Positions 25,726 through 33,089 of a stretch of 54,217 bases of DNA are shown here, piece after piece. The notes beneath the pieces are model-generated. The model was given only the letters and a program-made list of their open reading frames with translations, was not told where the DNA came from and searched no databases. The stretch spans positions 1 to 54,217 of the forward strand of contig JBEBJA010000186.1 in NCBI GenBank assembly GCA_040080145.1, written 5' to 3'. Position 1 is the stretch's first letter, and each line of letters opens with the position of its first letter. The DNA is from JANXVY01 sp040080145. Its GTDB lineage: Bacteria; Pseudomonadota; Alphaproteobacteria; Rhizobiales; Hyphomicrobiaceae. A program made the position numbers and the translations under genes.

Positions 25726-27690
25726 ATGATGCGTTCACTCAAAGCCGCGCTTAGCGCGATTGCGGTCCTTTTCGCCATCGCATTGCCAGCCCGAGCAGCA
25801 CCTGGCGACGCCATCGACGGTTACGTCGCAGCGGCGCCGCTTCATGCCGTCCCGGCGGCACCGCTGGTTTCGCCAGCCATCAGCTGGCGCGTCGAAAACC
25901 CATTCCGCTTCTTCACCGACCCCGCTGATACCGAAGTCCATCGCGCGACCTATAACGCCCTGTCGCCCGAGGAACGCGCTAAACCGGTTCTGGCCGCCGA
26001 ACGCGCACTTGGTGCGCGGCAGGAGGAGGGCTGGGCCGCCAGCATGTACCGCAAAACCTGCTGGAACTGGGCCGCGAGCCTCTTTGAATGCCCCCCTGGC
26101 CACGAGCAGTACATTAATCCCAAGTCTCACACGGTGGTGGTCGAACTCAAGGGCATGCCCGAAGCGCAGGCCGCATCGACCGTCGAATGTGCCTGGACTA
26201 TTTCGCCCAAAGGGGCAAAGCAGAATCGGGGCGAGCCGGTCACTCAGTCGTGCGCCGAGCCTATCAAATTCGACATCCCCTACCCTGACGGTGCCGACAT
26301 CGCCGTCGAGATCGGCGGCGTCGAAGTTGCCAAAGCCGGTATCCGCGTTCGCGACCTGCTCATCGCCGCCATGGGCGATAGCTTCGGTTCGGGTGAAGGC
26401 AACCCCGACATCCCAGTCCGCTTCTCGCGCGAACGCTACGCTGACTACGGCAAGGCGACCGATGAAGACATGACCGGCTTCCCCGTCCGCGTGGGACCAT
26501 GGAAGCAGATCGGCGACAAGGACTTCATCGACGAAAACGCCCGCTGGCTCGATCAGGCCTGTCATCGTTCGCTATACTCCCACCAGCTCCGCGCAGCTCT
26601 CCAGCTGGCGGTCGAAGAGCCCCACCGCGCCGTGACGTTCGTGGGCGTTGCGTGTTCAGGTTCCGAAGTCGTGCCGGGGCTGTTCTTGCGCTACAAGGGC
26701 AACGAATGGGTGCCGCGTCCGCCCGAACTGTCGCAAATTTCAGCGCTCGCCCAGGCCCAGTGCGGCACCGAAGATGCCCCCATGCAGGATCTTCCGGAAG
26801 CCTACCATATGAGCGGCAAAATCCCTGATCTCCAGGGTGGCCTCGTGTTGCGCAAATGCGAACCACAGAATTCGCGCAAGATCGACCTGCTGTTCGTTTC
26901 CATCGGTGGTAACGACATCGGCTTTGCCCGTCTCGTCGCCAATGCCGTGCTCGCCGACGAGTCGAAGTTGAAGCAACTCGGCGGCTGGTTTGGCCAGGTG
27001 TTTGGACCCTCCGAGGCAACGACCAAAATCGCAGGCCTCGATGCCCGCTATAAATCTCTGAACCGTGCCGTTCACAACATCCTGCACATCCCCTGGGAGC
27101 AGTCGGACCGCGTGATCCTGACCGCCTATCCTGGCATGGCGATGCTCGACGACGGCAAGCGCGTTTGCCCCGACGGTCAGGCCGGCATGGAAGTGCTACC
27201 CGAGTTCAAGTTGTCGGCCAAAAAAACCCTCGAAGCGGAAAAGGTCGCTGACAAGCTGAACGGGGTGATGAAGAAGGCAGCGAACACCTACGGCTGGTCA
27301 TTCGTCGATAGCCACCGCCCCGATTTCGTCGGCCGCGGGCTGTGCGCGGGCTTCACCGACAACGCCATGTCGGTTGCCGACGATTTGCGCTTGCCGCGCA
27401 GGGTCGCCAGCGAATGGGTTCCATACAACCCGGCTGACTTTCAAGCCTATGCCCCGCGCCAGCGTTGGTTTCGCACCCCCAACGATGCCTTCATGACCGG
27501 CAATTTCCACGTGTCCGCAGGCCTCATGCAAAAGGTGCTCAAGCTGGAAAGCGTTTCCTTCGTCCAGGTGCTTTTGGCAGCCACCTACTCCGGCGCGTTC
27601 CACCCGACTGCCGAAGGTCACGCAGCTATCGCCGACGCCGCCGCCGCCCGCGCCCGCCAGGTGCTGGCCAAATACGGACGGGGAAGCTGA
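25726..27690 (+). CDS. Exported SGNH/GDSL-type hydrolase
   Basis: A 654-residue protein with a signal peptide (about 1-24, ending ARA). Block I is MGDSFGSGEG with nucleophile Ser219, block III is VSIGGNDIGF, and block V is HPTAEGHAAI with the catalytic His/Asp pair region. The N-terminal 200 residues form an extra domain, probably beta-sandwich. It is longer than typical secreted esterases. Likely an esterase or lipase acting on envelope or extracellular substrates; no neighbour helps to fix which. The ATG at 25726 is preceded by GGAAG. Confidence 0.82.
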   Translation: MMRSLKAALSAIAVLFAIALPARAAPGDAIDGYVAAAPLHAVPAAPLVSPAISWRVENPFRFFTDPADTEVHRATYNALSPEERAKPVLAAERALGARQEEGWAASMYRKTCWNWAASLFECPPGHEQYINPKSHTVVVELKGMPEAQAASTVECAWTISPKGAKQNRGEPVTQSCAEPIKFDIPYPDGADIAVEIGGVEVAKAGIRVRDLLIAAMGDSFGSGEGNPDIPVRFSRERYADYGKATDEDMTGFPVRVGPWKQIGDKDFIDENARWLDQACHRSLYSHQLRAALQLAVEEPHRAVTFVGVACSGSEVVPGLFLRYKGNEWVPRPPELSQISALAQAQCGTEDAPMQDLPEAYHMSGKIPDLQGGLVLRKCEPQNSRKIDLLFVSIGGNDIGFARLVANAVLADESKLKQLGGWFGQVFGPSEATTKIAGLDARYKSLNRAVHNILHIPWEQSDRVILTAYPGMAMLDDGKRVCPDGQAGMEVLPEFKLSAKKTLEAEKVADKLNGVMKKAANTYGWSFVDSHRPDFVGRGLCAGFTDNAMSVADDLRLPRRVASEWVPYNPADFQAYAPRQRWFRTPNDAFMTGNFHVSAGLMQKVLKLESVSFVQVLLAATYSGAFHPTAEGHAAIADAAAARARQVLAKYGRGS

Positions 27691-27733
27691 GCCCGGCTGG
27701 AGTAGCTGAACGGTCAGAGCGGCCCGCGACGCG

Positions 27734-28210
27734 CTAATTTTTGGTGGCGTTGTCGTCGGTCGGCTTCCCCGCTGCGTCGGCAGCGCGCGGCTCGTAAAAC
27801 AGCCGCGTGATTGCTTCCTTGAACCGCTTGCCACCGATAAGAACGATCCCCGTCAGCAGCGCCGAAACCAGGACCAGCCGCCACGCGCCCAACCCGCAGG
27901 CAGCCCCGATGCACGTCGTCAGCCAGATCGAGGCGGCAGTGGTCATGCCCTCGACCTCGCCCTCCGCCCTGTTATGAATGATAACCCCGGCACCCAAAAA
28001 CCCGATGCCCGTGACCAGCCCTTGAATGACGCGGCTCGCCGCATCCATGTCATCGGCCACCAGCGTCGTGGCGGATGCCGCCGCAAGCCCCACGATGCTG
28101 AGTGTGCGCATGCCTGAAGGCTTGTCGTGTAGATCGCGATTGAGCCCGATCAGTCCGCCAATGACAGTGGCGCTGGTGAGCTTTGCAGAAACTTCGAGCA
28201 GCTCTAACAC
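27734..28210 (-). CDS. MgtC/SapB family membrane protein
   Basis: A 158-residue protein from a GTG at 28210, preceded by GAGGA. It has the MgtC signature GGLIGLNRDLHDKPSGMRT, then GIGFLGAGVIIH and EVEGMTTAASIW, with four or five hydrophobic helices. MgtC-like proteins are linked to growth at low magnesium and to modulation of F-type ATPase in pathogens; in general bacteria the role is unclear. It is a single-gene unit convergent with the SGNH hydrolase gene. Confidence 0.88.
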   Translation of the reverse strand: MLELLEVSAKLTSATVIGGLIGLNRDLHDKPSGMRTLSIVGLAAASATTLVADDMDAASRVIQGLVTGIGFLGAGVIIHNRAEGEVEGMTTAASIWLTTCIGAACGLGAWRLVLVSALLTGIVLIGGKRFKEAITRLFYEPRAADAAGKPTDDNATKN

Positions 28211-28396
28211 AGTGGTCCTCACACCCAGCGACCGGCCGGAACTGACCGCGCCCAGACTAAAAGCCGTAAACCGCCGGGAGGTTCCACCGCAAGCGCGCGG
28301 ACAGCGATGTCTGTAGACCCGGCGGAAAGATTGCGGCGTCAAACCGGCCTCGCAGTATAGGGCAGAACATGCGTTCGTCCCACCGCACGCTGGTCT

Positions 28397-29809
28397 TCAC
28401 TTGCCACGCGCGTCGAGCCACGCCTTGGTATCGGCAATGGCCTTGTGGGCTGTCGCCCGCTTCTTTGCAAAGCCGCGGTCCTTGCCCTTGATCTTGCGGC
28501 CCTCGGCGTCATGCGATGGCGCTTCGGTCACCGGGATGAGCCCGAAGTTGATGTTCATCGGCTGAAACGAACGCGGCGAACGCCCGGCTTCGCCCTCGAC
28601 ACCGATGTGACCCCCAGTGATGTGGGCGAGCAGTGCACCAAGCGCCGTCGTCGCCGGTGGCGGCGAGATCGCCTGTCCCAATCGCTCTGCCGCAGCAAAC
28701 CGCCCGGCAAGCAATCCGATGGCTGCGCTTTCGACATACCCCTCGACGCCGGTGATCTGACCGGCAAAACGCAACCGCGGCTCAGCTTTAAGCCGCAGCC
28801 CACTATCGAGCAGCTTGGGCGAGTTCAGATACGTATTGCGATGCAGGCCACCCAGCCGCGCAAACTCCGCGTTGGCAAGGCCGGGGATCATGCGGAATAC
28901 CCGCGTCTGCTCGCCGTGCTTCAGCTTGGTTTGGAATCCGACCATGTTCCACAGCGAGCCCAACGCATTGTCCTGGCGCAACTGTACGACCGCATGCGGC
29001 CGGTGACCCGGCTTGCGCGGATCGGACAACCCGACCGGCTTCATCGGCCCAAACCGCAGCGTCTCGCGGCCACGCTCGGCCATCACTTCGATGGGCAGGC
29101 AGCCGTCGAAATACGGCGTCGTCGCTTCCCATTCCTTGAAGCTCGTCTTATCGCCGGCAATCAGCGCGTCGATGAAGGCCTCGTATTCATCCTTCGTCAT
29201 CGGACAGTTGATGTAGTCCGCACCCGTCCCTGCCGGACCAACCTTATCGTAGCGCGATTGCCGCCAGGCGAAGCTCTCATCTATGCTGTCGAGATGAATG
29301 ACCGGTGCGATGGCGTCAAAGAACGCCAGCTCGTTTTCCCCGGTCAGGGCACCGATGGCCGATGACAGCGCGGGCGAGGTCAACGGCCCCGTTGCGATGA
29401 TGACGCTGTCCCATTCCGCCGGAGGCACACCACCAATCTCCTCGCGCGAAACCGAAATCAGCGGATGGGATGCAATCTGGCGCGTCACCTCGGCGCTGAA
29501 CCGGTCGCGGTCGACCGCCAGCGCGCCGCCGGCCGGCAGCTTCTCCTGATCGGCAGCAGCCATAATGAGCGATCCCGCGAGCCGCATCTCCTGATGCAGC
29601 AGGCCGACGGCGTTATTCTCCCAGTCATCCGACCGGAACGAATTCGAGCACACGAGTTCGGCAAGGCCGTCTGTGTTGTGCGCCTCGGTCCGCCGAACGG
29701 GGCGCATTTCGTGCAACACGACGGGCACGCCAGTGCGGGCGATCTGAAAGGCTGCTTCGCTGCCGGCAAGTCCGCCGCCAACCACATGAATAGGTGCGAT
29801 GTTTGTCAT
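28397..29809 (-). CDS. trmFO: Methylenetetrahydrofolate-tRNA-(uracil-5-)-methyltransferase TrmFO
   Basis: A 470-residue FAD enzyme that makes ribothymidine at position 54 of tRNA using methylenetetrahydrofolate. The FAD motif is HVVGGGLAGSEAAFQIA, followed by LHEMRP, CSNSFRSDD and GQITGVEGYVESAAIGL. The start is the ATG at 29809, right before the dinucleotide-binding fold; the longer frame to 29875 lacks conservation. It lies 62 bases downstream of the response-regulator gene on the same strand. Confidence 0.95.
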   Translation of the reverse strand: MTNIAPIHVVGGGLAGSEAAFQIARTGVPVVLHEMRPVRRTEAHNTDGLAELVCSNSFRSDDWENNAVGLLHQEMRLAGSLIMAAADQEKLPAGGALAVDRDRFSAEVTRQIASHPLISVSREEIGGVPPAEWDSVIIATGPLTSPALSSAIGALTGENELAFFDAIAPVIHLDSIDESFAWRQSRYDKVGPAGTGADYINCPMTKDEYEAFIDALIAGDKTSFKEWEATTPYFDGCLPIEVMAERGRETLRFGPMKPVGLSDPRKPGHRPHAVVQLRQDNALGSLWNMVGFQTKLKHGEQTRVFRMIPGLANAEFARLGGLHRNTYLNSPKLLDSGLRLKAEPRLRFAGQITGVEGYVESAAIGLLAGRFAAAERLGQAISPPPATTALGALLAHITGGHIGVEGEAGRSPRSFQPMNINFGLIPVTEAPSHDAEGRKIKGKDRGFAKKRATAHKAIADTKAWLDARGK

Positions 29810-29871
29810 CGGCGAACCGTAACGGAAAGCGGTCTCAACCTCAACGGTTGAGCGCAGCACGTGCTGGCCAC

Positions 29872-30315
29872 TCAACCAGACTGCGAATGGAGTTCGTCGT
29901 CGATTGCCAGCCGCCTCCCGACTTCTGCGTCGATAACGGTCTCGCCTGACAGAATACGATGTGTGATAGCAACGAACTCCGATCCCGAAACACCTTTGAC
30001 AATATAGCCCCGCGCCCCCGCCGACAGCGACGCCCGAACAATCGCCAGATCCTGCCGGAACGAGAACATCGCCGTTATAACCTGCGGTGCGTGCAATTGG
30101 ATCTGGGTCGCGGCCAAAATTCCCCCGCCGCCTGGCATGTTGACGTCGAGGTAGATCAGGTGAGGGCTGAGGACCCGCGCGATTTCCAGCGCTTGGCCAG
30201 CGTCCGTTCCCTCCCCCACGACATCGAACGCCGGCTCATCGCTGAGGCTTTCCATAATTCCGCGCCGGACCAGGGGATGGTCATCGACGACTGCAAGTCT
30301 GAACCGAACGGTCAT
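29872..30315 (-). CDS. Receiver-only response regulator (NarL type, no DNA-binding domain)
   Basis: A 147-residue protein with one receiver domain: acidic pair Asp11/Asp12 (VVDDHPLVRRG) and phospho-acceptor Asp57 (YLDVNMPGGGG), then GARGYIVKG. The beginning matches NarL/LuxR-type regulators, but the protein stops where the helix-turn-helix would begin, leaving a tail of about 25 residues. It therefore probably works by protein contact rather than by binding DNA. The ATGA overlap with the histidine kinase gene shows they are a pair. Confidence 0.85.
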   Translation of the reverse strand: MTVRFRLAVVDDHPLVRRGIMESLSDEPAFDVVGEGTDAGQALEIARVLSPHLIYLDVNMPGGGGILAATQIQLHAPQVITAMFSFRQDLAIVRASLSAGARGYIVKGVSGSEFVAITHRILSGETVIDAEVGRRLAIDDELHSQSG

Positions 30316-31310
30316 GCATGCACCCCATGTTGCTGAGGCCGTGCGCTCATTGCGTGTTTGAGGTTAAATGAAGCGGTAATGGCCGTCCCGCTTCCCTGGT
30401 TGCTGACAATGTCGAAGCGTCCACCGATGGCGTGCACCCGCGCCCGCATTCCCGGCAGTCCAAGCCCGGAACGGCGCGCGTTCTGCGGATCAAAGCCACG
30501 TCCATTGTCGGTAACGCTTATAGACATCTGATCGCGTCCTCCCGTGGCGGTGACTTTGACGTGCGATCCCTGAGCGTGCTTGAAGGCGTTCGATAATGCT
30601 TCTTGAATGAGGCGATAAACGCAGATCTTCTGTGCAAGCGACGCCGACCCAGGCATATCCGTCATGTGAACTGAGACGAGCGTGCTGGTGGCTTCCTGGT
30701 GGCGTTGTACGGCGAGTTCAATCGCCTCTGCAATCGACGTTGACGCCAACTCAGGCAGCGAAAGTCCTGTCGAAAGCTCGCGAACTTCACGCAGAGCCTG
30801 CGCCATCACCTCGCGCAGGTTCTGCAGATCGGCCAAGTTGGCCTGATCGCCCGACCGTTGGAAACTCTTGCCAAGCCGGTCCAGCTTCAAAAGCGTGAAC
30901 GCCAGCAATTGTGCGGGACCATCGTGAAGCTCGGCACCGATCTTCTGTAATAGACTTTCATTCGTTTCCGCTGTCGTTTCGCTGGAGGCCTGAAGCGCTG
31001 CCCGCAATGTCTCGTTCAGCGCAAGCAGTTGCTTGGTCTGGTCCAATTGACCAGAAAGCTCGGCACGCGCCTTCCGGGCGGCTTGGTCGAACGGACGGGC
31101 AACCCACAAGTAGATCAGCGGACTGGATATGATCGTCAATGCCGTGGCGTCGATCACGCCCAGCGATATGTCGTTCGGGTTCACGTCCCAGCGAAACATC
31201 ACCATCATAATCAAGGCTTCGACCAAGAAAATAATGAATGCGACTTTCCCCACCATCACCAGCAAGTGGCGGGTTTCTCGTCCGATCTGATGTGACGGCA
31301 CCGATGCCAT
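30312..31310 (-). CDS. Membrane sensor histidine kinase (HisKA_3 type)
   Basis: A 332-residue kinase starting at the ATG at 31310 (AAGG 7 bases upstream). Two membrane helices (about 18-38 and 54-70) flank a very short loop (FRWDVNPNDIS), so it senses the membrane or an inner signal. A coiled region leads to the phosphorylation motif IGAELHDGPAQLL with His129, then an HATPase domain with LIQEALSNAFKHAQ, VTDNGRGFD and GLGLPGMRAR. It is the NarX/DesK class, matching the NarL-type receiver encoded immediately downstream. Confidence 0.9.
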   Translation of the reverse strand: MASVPSHQIGRETRHLLVMVGKVAFIIFLVEALIMMVMFRWDVNPNDISLGVIDATALTIISSPLIYLWVARPFDQAARKARAELSGQLDQTKQLLALNETLRAALQASSETTAETNESLLQKIGAELHDGPAQLLAFTLLKLDRLGKSFQRSGDQANLADLQNLREVMAQALREVRELSTGLSLPELASTSIAEAIELAVQRHQEATSTLVSVHMTDMPGSASLAQKICVYRLIQEALSNAFKHAQGSHVKVTATGGRDQMSISVTDNGRGFDPQNARRSGLGLPGMRARVHAIGGRFDIVSNQGSGTAITASFNLKHAMSARPQQHGVHA

Positions 31311-31402
31311 AGTGTGCCTTATTCGTTCGAGGCTATATAATTCACCAGTGAATCCGTATGGGCCGAATTTGTCCAGCGCGAAACCACAACTCGGTTTCCA
31401 GC

Positions 31403-32470
31403 TCACGCTTCAGGCCTGAACAGCAGACAGGCATCGCCATAGGAATAAAACCGGTACCCGGTAGCGATTGCCTGGTCATAGGCAGCTTTCATGGTGTCGA
31501 GGCCACTGAACGCACACACCAGCATGAACAGCGTCGATTTTGGCAGATGAAAGTTGCTGAGTAATGCGTCCACGGCCTTGAAACGGTAGCCCGGCGTAAT
31601 AAAAATCGCAGTGTCGCCGCTGAAGGGTTTGATCATACCATCGTCTTGCGCGGCAGACTCCAGCAGCCGCAACGACGTCGTGCCAACAGCCACGATCCGC
31701 CCGCCGCGCGCCTTGACCGCATTCAGCGCCGCAGCCGTCGCCGCGTCGATCTCACCCCACTCCGAGTGCATCTTGTGCAGGCTGGTATCTTCGACCTTCA
31801 TCGGCAAGAATGTGCCAGCCCCCACATGCAGCGTCAGGGTCTGATGGGTCACACCGCGTGCAGTCAGCGCGGCCAGCAATTCAGGCGTGAAATGCAACGC
31901 AGCCGTTGGTGCTGCAACCGCCCCGTCGCGCGCTGCAAACATGGTCTGATAGTCGGATTTGTCGGACGCTTCCGGCGGGCGCTTCAACGCGATGTATGGC
32001 GGCAGCGGCATCGCGCCGATAGCGGCAATGGCCGCGTCAAGGTCGGGCCCGGATTTGTCGAACGCGAGTTCCACCTCGCCCGCCTCGCCCTTGGCCGAGA
32101 CGTGCGCCGTAACATAGGCCGTGTGCTGCGGCCCGAGCCCGAAGAGAACGCGATCGTCAACAAGCAACCGTTTGGCTGGCCGCGCAAACGCCCGCCACGT
32201 GCGCGCATCGACCCGCTTGATGAGGTTGAACGCGACCTTCGCCGTGGTCTCGTCGCGCACCCGCACCCCATCGAGCGCCGCCGGAATAACCCGCGTATCG
32301 TTGAACACGAGGCAATCGCCAGCCCGCAGCAGGCCGGGCAGATCGCGCACACCCCTATCGCTAAGTGCTGGTGGCGATACAACCAGCAGTCGCGCTGAAT
32401 CGCGCGGAACCGCAGGGCGCAGGGCGATGGACGTCTCGGGCAGTTCAAAGTCGAACACGTCGACGCGCAT
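31403..32470 (-). CDS. queA: S-adenosylmethionine:tRNA ribosyltransferase-isomerase QueA
   Basis: A 355-residue QueA, which transfers the ribosyl part of SAM to preQ1 in tRNA to form epoxyqueuosine. The start MRVDVFDFELPE (ATG at 32470) is typical. Other conserved segments are DCLVFNDTRVIPA, VAAPTAALHFTPELL, LTLHVGAGTFLPMK and LSNFHLPKSTLFMLV. It is a single gene; on its 5' side lies the structured non-coding element at 32555-32860, transcribed if at all in the opposite direction. Confidence 0.95.
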   Translation of the reverse strand: MRVDVFDFELPETSIALRPAVPRDSARLLVVSPPALSDRGVRDLPGLLRAGDCLVFNDTRVIPAALDGVRVRDETTAKVAFNLIKRVDARTWRAFARPAKRLLVDDRVLFGLGPQHTAYVTAHVSAKGEAGEVELAFDKSGPDLDAAIAAIGAMPLPPYIALKRPPEASDKSDYQTMFAARDGAVAAPTAALHFTPELLAALTARGVTHQTLTLHVGAGTFLPMKVEDTSLHKMHSEWGEIDAATAAALNAVKARGGRIVAVGTTSLRLLESAAQDDGMIKPFSGDTAIFITPGYRFKAVDALLSNFHLPKSTLFMLVCAFSGLDTMKAAYDQAIATGYRFYSYGDACLLFRPEA

Positions 32471-32554
32471 GGCAAACCTCGTATGTGATAGACCGGCTAT
32501 GGCCCACGAACTGGCGGCGTGCAAGCAATGCAAGTGCATCCATCCCACAACAAA

Positions 32555-32860
32555 CTTATCCCCGCCCGTCGAACGTCAACCTATTCTGGCGGTGTCTCGT
32601 TGCAACGAGGGGCGCTGATCGCGAGGCGTTTAGAGCAGCAGCAACGGGATGCAAGTCGGGTGTGCCATACGCGATGGCCGATCCGTCGTGCATTGCACGC
32701 ATTCGCGTGACGGCTCGCCGCACCCGCCTGGGTGAAACTCCCAGGTCAACGAGTGTTAAACGCTGCGTGTACGCCGAAAATCTTAGCAAGGAGCAGTGCC
32801 GCCGGTGCTCTCTACCCCCCACGGAATAGCCCGTGCGCTCGCCGCACTGCTCCTCCCCTC
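32555..32860 (+). ncRNA. Structured non-coding element, copy 1 (possible HEARO/omega-RNA-like)
   Basis: About 305 nt, homologous to the reverse complement of 50865-51143. Visible stems: GCCAT (32664-32668) with ATGGC (32674-32678); CCTGGG (32727-32732) with CCCAGG (32740-32745); GGAGCAGTGC (32790-32799) with GCACTGCTCC (32844-32853); possibly CGAGGGG near 32606 with CCCCTCG at the 3' end. Compared with copy 2, the 10-bp stem has a compensating T-A to C-G change and one internal stem-loop is much longer here. Frames across it are not conserved, so it is not coding. The strand given is the one on which the 3' end is TCCCCTC followed by a T run. Similarity to HEARO RNA is from memory and unproven. 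Confidence 0.65.
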
Positions 32861-32911
32861 GCTTTTCACAAACCGGCGCTCAAGAGCGGCCGGTCGGCCT
32901 TCCTTTGTCAT

Positions 32912-32970
32912 AAAAAGGGAGGGGGTTTGGGGGAACACGTTCCCCCAAATGGGCCGAAGGCGAAGCCGTC
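32912..32970. repeat. Triple-hairpin repeat, divergent copy E
   Basis: An AAAAAGGGAGGGGG lead-in, then stem TTTGGGGGAA (32926-32935) with TTCCCCCAAA (32940-32949), spacer TGGGCC, and a short stem GGC (32959-32961) with GCC (32965-32967). It follows the layout of copies A-D but has a longer first stem and no clear third stem. It lies 120 bases upstream of serS. Confidence 0.5.
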
Positions 32971-33089
32971 TTCTTCAGCAAGCGCGATAGCCCAAGCGCG
33001 CAGCGCTCCACCGTCCGCCGTGCTGGACCGTTGAACCCGGTCGGCTTATAGCGTCGGGACAGACAATTTTTACCGATTCCGAGGCTCCC

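Larger units (their letters stand above)
32471..33089. other. Divergent queA-serS intergenic region
   Basis: This 619-base gap has no gene. It holds the queA upstream region, the structured element (32555-32860), the divergent hairpin copy E (32912-32970), and about 120 bases that must contain the serS promoter. Short open frames here are not conserved between the two copies of the element. Confidence 0.7.

Noticed and set aside
32365..32829. A plus-strand open frame of 154 codons
   Set aside because: It overlaps queA in antisense and then the structured element; no ribosome site and no conservation with copy 2.
32555..32860. Cobalamin riboswitch, RNase P RNA or tmRNA
   Set aside because: The defining strings of these RNAs, as I remember them, were not found, and two copies in opposite orientation without a common downstream gene argue against a riboswitch.
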